From Bacteroidales bacterium (GTDB lineage Bacteria; Bacteroidota; Bacteroidia; Bacteroidales; CAIWKO01), in the NCBI GenBank assembly GCA_023228145.1, contig JALOBU010000011.1, positions 1 to 18,031 of the forward strand: a DNA stretch of 18,031 bases, given 5' to 3'. This document shows positions 17,601 through 18,031 of the stretch, piece after piece. The notes below the pieces were generated by a model. The model saw nothing but the letters and a program-made list of their open reading frames with translations. It was not told the origin of the DNA and searched no databases. The position numbers were made by a program, and so were the translations under genes. Each line of letters begins with the position of its first letter. Within the stretch, counting starts at the first letter, position 1.

Positions 17601-18031
17601 TGTTTATTTTAAACACCGTTGGGGCATTAACACCGCAATTATTCAAAGCTGTCTGCACATCAGCAAAGGTTTCAAAATCGGCTCCTGCGCCACCAACGGT
17701 ATAAGTTCCGCCAAGCGGAGAAGTACAGGCATAAAAACTAGTACTTGCCGTGTCGTTCGCAGGATTTTGGTCTATACTGTCATTTGGCATTTCAGTCCAT
17801 GCTCTTAGGTTATGTGGCCCCGGGAGTACATTTAAAGTTCCTATCGTAAAAGGTTGTGAGGTAACATCTTCTAAAAGTTCTCCTGTCCATGCAAAATGTG
17901 TTTGCAATACTCCGTCCAGTTCCCATGCGATGTTTACTTTTTTCAGAGTATCTCCTGCATAGTTTTTTATGGTAACATTAACAGGCATATTAACGCCCGC
18001 AGTGATTGTACCATTTGGTTCAATAATTTGT
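8617..18031 (-). CDS. giant T9SS-secreted multidomain surface protein (5' end beyond window)
   Basis: The open frame runs off the right edge: the codons upstream of the Met at 17988 continue a domain (TITAGVNMPVNVTIKN), so the real start and signal peptide lie outside. Numbering from that Met, 3,123 residues are seen. In order: partial CARDB (1-89); right-handed beta-helix with PbH1-like repeats (about 90-575, closing with PDIGADEF); CARDB and MAM-like jelly-roll units (578-845 and 846-1118); CARDB (1119-1230); CHU_C-type Ig-like (from 1233) with a jelly-roll insert (1298-1454); CARDB (1465-1583); second Ig-like (from 1585) with a lamin-tail domain (1647-1830); CARDB (1850-1958); GEVED (1960-2118) with a calcium-loop-like DYNRDGVFD; CARDB (2122-2228, 2230-2333); MAM-like (2340-2522); CARDB (2523-2628); MAM-like (2632-2812); CARDB (2813-2920, 2921-3028); and a T9SS type A sorting tail (3035-3123). 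It is probably exported and attached to the outer surface, with adhesion or glycan binding inferred from the domains. No catalytic residues are recognised, though beta-helices can be lyases. Confidence 0.9.
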   Translation of the reverse strand, partial: QIIEPNGTITAGVNMPVNVTIKNYAGDTLKKVNIAWELDGVLQTHFAWTGELLEDVTSQPFTIGTLNVLPGPHNLRAWTEMPNDSIDQNPANDTASTSFYACTSPLGGTYTVGGAGADFETFADVQTALNNCGVNAPTVFKINNGEYIEQLTFNVINGASATNTVTFRPNDNATVTIRKKSINSTIKFNGTDYIILDGSNNGTTTRDMYIINDSTASNTAAIWIASLGTGQGCVGVTIKNCNISAGIASTTTNFGIYAAGTSISSSGTGNDHNLLSLINNNIYKAYYGIYIKATSGGVNDILTITGNTIGSENATEYITKYGINIAYADNSLISKNIIKNIVSDNSNLFGIAVEDGVTNTLFTKNNIYNIKYTGTYGYGGKGIDFSSGAAADANVTIANNFISQMLGDGYSGSSDINVGIKINGGSGYKIYYNSINLTGAANRSTATVSAAIYIASAVTSLDIRNNIFLNAITNNLSTLDKAYAIYSEATNTAFTNINYNDYFAPTGGDYAGVLGYLTSDRTTLAAWQTATAQDLNSVSANPDFFTDTDLHCFSLAVNELATPIAAVTDDFDGEPRNGTTPDIGADEFTVIDYNIAVLAVLQPVSDCGLSANENVVIRVKNVGLQPFSTAELYYKVNNGTPVHETMNQLINPGQTYDYTFTQQANLSLVGDYTFKVYASLTGDTVYFNDTINNYTINTGHVFANGPYTMGFEPTDDMLQWTKLDVNGDNYTWIFPYNGYAHTGSNCAELYNSSSVVADEWLFSRCFTMTAGATYKIEFWYQAESSYYPQNIDLKVGNSATPAAMTTNLLALASFTNTTYQKASVTFVPPTTGAYYFGWWGHSPDDYYFAYIDDINISLVPDQEAAIVEVIAPVSGCELTATENVIIKIKNEGALAINGNLTATYILNNGTPVTEPVAANILPGETYDFTFTQQVDLSVIGDYTFDFYVSYLGDTVQENDSLNNYTINTGHDFYSGAYTMGFEPTDDMSQWSMLDVNADGSSWTFPYSSSTYAHSGDNMAFYEYDYYNPGDDWLFSRCFKLNAGSTYKIEYWYGSFDADYAESLDLKVGNAATPEAMTTPLVSMPAITNTTYQKASVTYTPSTTDNYYFGWYAYSAADAYYIAVDDINISLVPDQEAALISIDAPESGCGLSGTEPVTIKIANTGVDTITGNLNAYYQFNGGTVVMEPVSDTILAGDTLTFSFSQTVDAYVTDTNIEFPIQAWIVLTGDPFQYNDSLAKDIISLYVPAPPVTINDTTVYATPATLQAIAADSVYWYNVPTGGTSIATGSVFVTPPLFVETIYYAEASTGSGLNMTEPFDGATFPAGWSTVEEGSDYIEIVTTSSAGGTPNEAKITGSSFSNVTDILYYGPINTTGNNSLTLQWNNYMSHYSSYYPYSISVQTSTDLVTWHNTSWVVNPVTSDIDPGIQTLTINTQDVGSPTFYLAFTMSGETFGAYGWYIDDVILSGASGCPSARVPDTAFIELYPWEASIVSLPSPVTKCTEGIEDVTIRIRNNGFEIIDSLGAICTVNGVPLVSEIITDTILPGDTLTYTFSAPLIAGLTSANQDSVYNIIAYVGLIGDLFSFNDTITNLVTLLYTPPSPVVSNITVPYGTAGTFAPVSSDTLNWYDVPTGGTQIAQGATFTTPILYGTTVYYVEAISGIADIKLTEITHYRTGTGATSSYPFWCTGEDLIEISNLGTAPVNLENYTMNIYGVGNRSYIIPQVTLNGGEVMILCVGSGVDDPANRYYNIGGSDDVIQSGSLSGFALKNSSGTVVDAVSSNGYAFTPADGVDATEWSGTISSMSGLAGSIRVISDNNVAADWIVSSAVNTQTIGAINPALATSFEGSGCSSARLADTAFVTGVPACDVSIQQIYTPNTGIELSATEPVTVLVKNYGTAPASQIPVHYTVNGGAPVNDTVPGPIASNDTVSFTFAQPADLSVLGTYNITAYTDLSCDGTLVNDTIHKTVNSNPLVYCTSNSTSPSSYEDIGNVTISNINNGIASPITYNTNAIYGYSDFTTSLPPVQLMVGATYPISVTVISATSFWSTYVKVFIDYNRDGVFDPATETAFGRQTTSSPLQPTAAGYITVPLTAVTDMPTRMRVVAKETTTPSSVLPCGTYTWGETEDYTVIIAPQIPNDAGAIDILSPLATHIEGESVPVNVLIKNFGSDTISNTSNMLVSFSHNGGIPQTINWSGGDIMTVMTDTAFLPNITITANDNTVCAWTTLPGDSNTFNDTVCKTIHGTPLFDATVTEFLHPGTQLFAGASDSVRITVKNVGADTLTAFNIVYAVEGVVQATQPWTGTLLPNATVNLKFSQLFTVPSSSFTICAYTSMGTDANHENDTLCMESYGVFLSTLPYYDNFDGTDINWSEVSTATSVWELGMPGYGLTNTAHSNPNAWDINLSSAYGTSANSMLYTQFFDFSGVTDAKMRFWLNYYTENSYDGIRIDYSIDNGTTWNVLGVENDTLGVNWYNDDDISSSEMPGWTNNSGGWMQCEYKLSAFNNLPAVRFRFVFNSDGSVTRDGVSVDDFAITVPSPIDAGVNTIISPLTQAVAGSSKFVQVRIKNYGTNTLYSIPVSYRVNLSGTPVTQTWTGTLLPEDTVTVTFTAPLVIPSGAFSLYSYTGLTGDGDHYNDTTIVELIGVPTFNVPYSDNFEGNVYWYGQGPSGLWEWGVPSATTINSAYSPTHAWATNLEGNYTNSATEYLYSPYFKFTSVDSAYLEFYHWYHTEGASDGGRIEYSINNGTWNILGAVGAANSVNWYNTTIGGFPCWAGNSNGYIYSKFRLTNIPAIVNTSYPVQFRYKFFSDASVNTYDGWAVDNFAITVPPIPKDAGVSAIVQPSAATQTGSQVTVEVTIKNYGTDSLQTVPLRYRVNNGPLVVGHWSGVLLPGATVNYTFPATYTSPGTTYNLCAFSVKSTDIYKFNDTTCTTISTTPASHDVGISQILSPGLITIYGSADSVKVRIKNYGTATETSIPLVFLRNMVQVGAGIWTGSLAPNDSVDYTFSTVNVSPQGNYNLCAKTVLSGDANTANDETCIYPVGITGIETYDYETFELLQNTPNPSDATTYVLFYVPQEGKVRFEMHDLLGRNMLGKDIEAVRGRNQIELDVNKLPEGIYFYSAEYKGQKLTKRMLVAK
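8620..8886 (-). other. T9SS type A sorting domain (Por_Secre_tail)
   Basis: These are the last 89 residues of the giant protein. The pattern is the usual one: NTPNPSDATT at the front, a hydrophobic strand VRFEMHDLLGR, the L-P-x-G-I-Y-F-Y segment (LPEGIYFYSAEY), and KLTKRMLVAK at the very end. Such tails direct outer-membrane translocation by the Bacteroidota type IX system and are then cleaved. No T9SS machinery gene is in the window. Confidence 0.9.
11635..12111 (-). other. GEVED domain with calcium-binding-like loop
   Basis: Residues 1960-2118 begin YCTSNSTSPSSYEDIGNVTI and end GETEDYTVII, the typical borders of the Bacteroidota GEVED domain. Inside is D2041-x-N-x-D-G-x-x-D2049, a Dx(D/N)xDG loop like those that bind calcium in secreted proteins. 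Confidence 0.75.
12448..13236 (-). other. CHU_C-type Ig-like module interrupted by a lamin-tail domain
   Basis: Residues about 1585-1646 give the first part of an Ig-like module (NWYDVPTGGTQIAQG ... TVYYVEAIS). Residues 1647-1830 are a lamin-tail domain (DLIEISNLGTAPVNLENYTM). The expected last part of the Ig-like module, GCSSARLADTAFV, comes only after it (about 1834-1846). Confidence 0.6.
13579..14292 (-). other. CHU_C-type Ig-like module interrupted by a jelly-roll domain
   Basis: Residues about 1233-1293 contain YWYNVPTGGTSIATG and TIYYAEASTG. A MAM-like jelly-roll (about 1298-1454, ending YGWYIDDVILSG) follows, and then the closing segment GCPSARVPDTAFI (1455-1467). This is the same arrangement as the other Ig-like module, with a different insert. 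Confidence 0.6.
14626..15441 (-). repeat. tandem CARDB + MAM-like unit, copy 2
   Basis: Residues 850-1121 repeat the preceding unit in order. Shared runs include YTMGFEPTDDM, LLFSRCF-type WLFSRCF, TNTTYQKASVT and DDINISLVPDQEAA. The similarity is also plain in the DNA, for example 15077-15135 against 15887-15945. Confidence 0.85.
15442..16251 (-). repeat. tandem CARDB + MAM-like unit, copy 1
   Basis: Residues 580-849: a CARDB domain (SDCGLSANENVVIRVKN ... NNYTINTGH) and a MAM-like domain (YTMGFEPTDDMLQW ... DDINISLVPDQEAA). It is directly followed by copy 2. Confidence 0.85.
16264..17721 (-). other. right-handed parallel beta-helix region
   Basis: Residues 90-575 have repeated short strands with N and G turns typical of PbH1 coils: GVTIKNCNIS, LLSLINNNIY, LTITGNTIGS, SLISKNIIKNIV, TLFTKNNIYNI, VTIANNFIS. 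The region ends with the common cap ANPDFFTDTDLH ... TPDIGADEF. It may bind or cleave polysaccharide; no lyase active site is recognised. Confidence 0.8.

Noticed and set aside
8617..17988. Many antisense and alternate-frame ORFs of 60-110 codons within the giant gene
   Set aside because: They are shadows of the long repetitive coding frame, and none shows recognisable protein features.

Overview
The window looks like the chromosome of a member of the Bacteroidota. The evidence is AT-rich intergenic DNA, two good matches to the Bacteroidota -7 promoter box TAnnTTTG, no strong Shine-Dalgarno signals before most genes, and a giant surface protein that ends in a type IX secretion (T9SS) type A sorting domain. 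No RNA genes, CRISPR arrays, transposases or integrases were seen.

Layout. (1) 172-2303, plus strand: a two-gene operon with an AAC(3)-fold acyltransferase and a DUF7033-type polysaccharide deacetylase, probably for cell-envelope or extracellular polysaccharide. (2) 2460-4736, minus strand: a compact three-gene restriction-modification operon. It holds an N4-cytosine/N6-adenine type DNA methyltransferase with an unusual staphylococcal-nuclease-like C-terminal domain, a small predicted winged-helix protein, and a MjaI-family restriction endonuclease (family specificity CTAG). (3) 4991-6076, minus strand: a second, unrelated-looking NodB-fold deacetylase, with a possible tiny Cys-containing ORF just upstream. 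(4) 6430-8564, plus strand: the RNA-binding transcription accessory protein Tex, split in two by a one-base deletion in an A run. (5) 8617 to the right edge, minus strand: the last 3,100-odd residues of a secreted multidomain protein (beta-helix, CARDB, MAM-like, Ig-like, lamin-tail and GEVED domains, T9SS tail). Tex and the giant gene converge on one bidirectional terminator.

The most interesting region is the restriction-modification block. It sits between two polysaccharide deacetylase genes, starting a few bases after the stop codon of the first. Its ends carry a 10-base exact (about 15-base imperfect) inverted repeat, and its 3' end has a roughly 130-base imperfect palindrome organised like an integron attC site. 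I infer that the R-M operon moved as a discrete cassette. The tetranucleotide CTAG occurs only three times in the whole window by manual scan, all inside the giant gene. This fits a CTAG-specific system, although CTAG is rare in many bacteria anyway.

The giant gene is notable for two Ig-like modules that each appear to be interrupted at the same loop by a different inserted domain, and for a recent-looking tandem duplication of a CARDB plus MAM-like unit.
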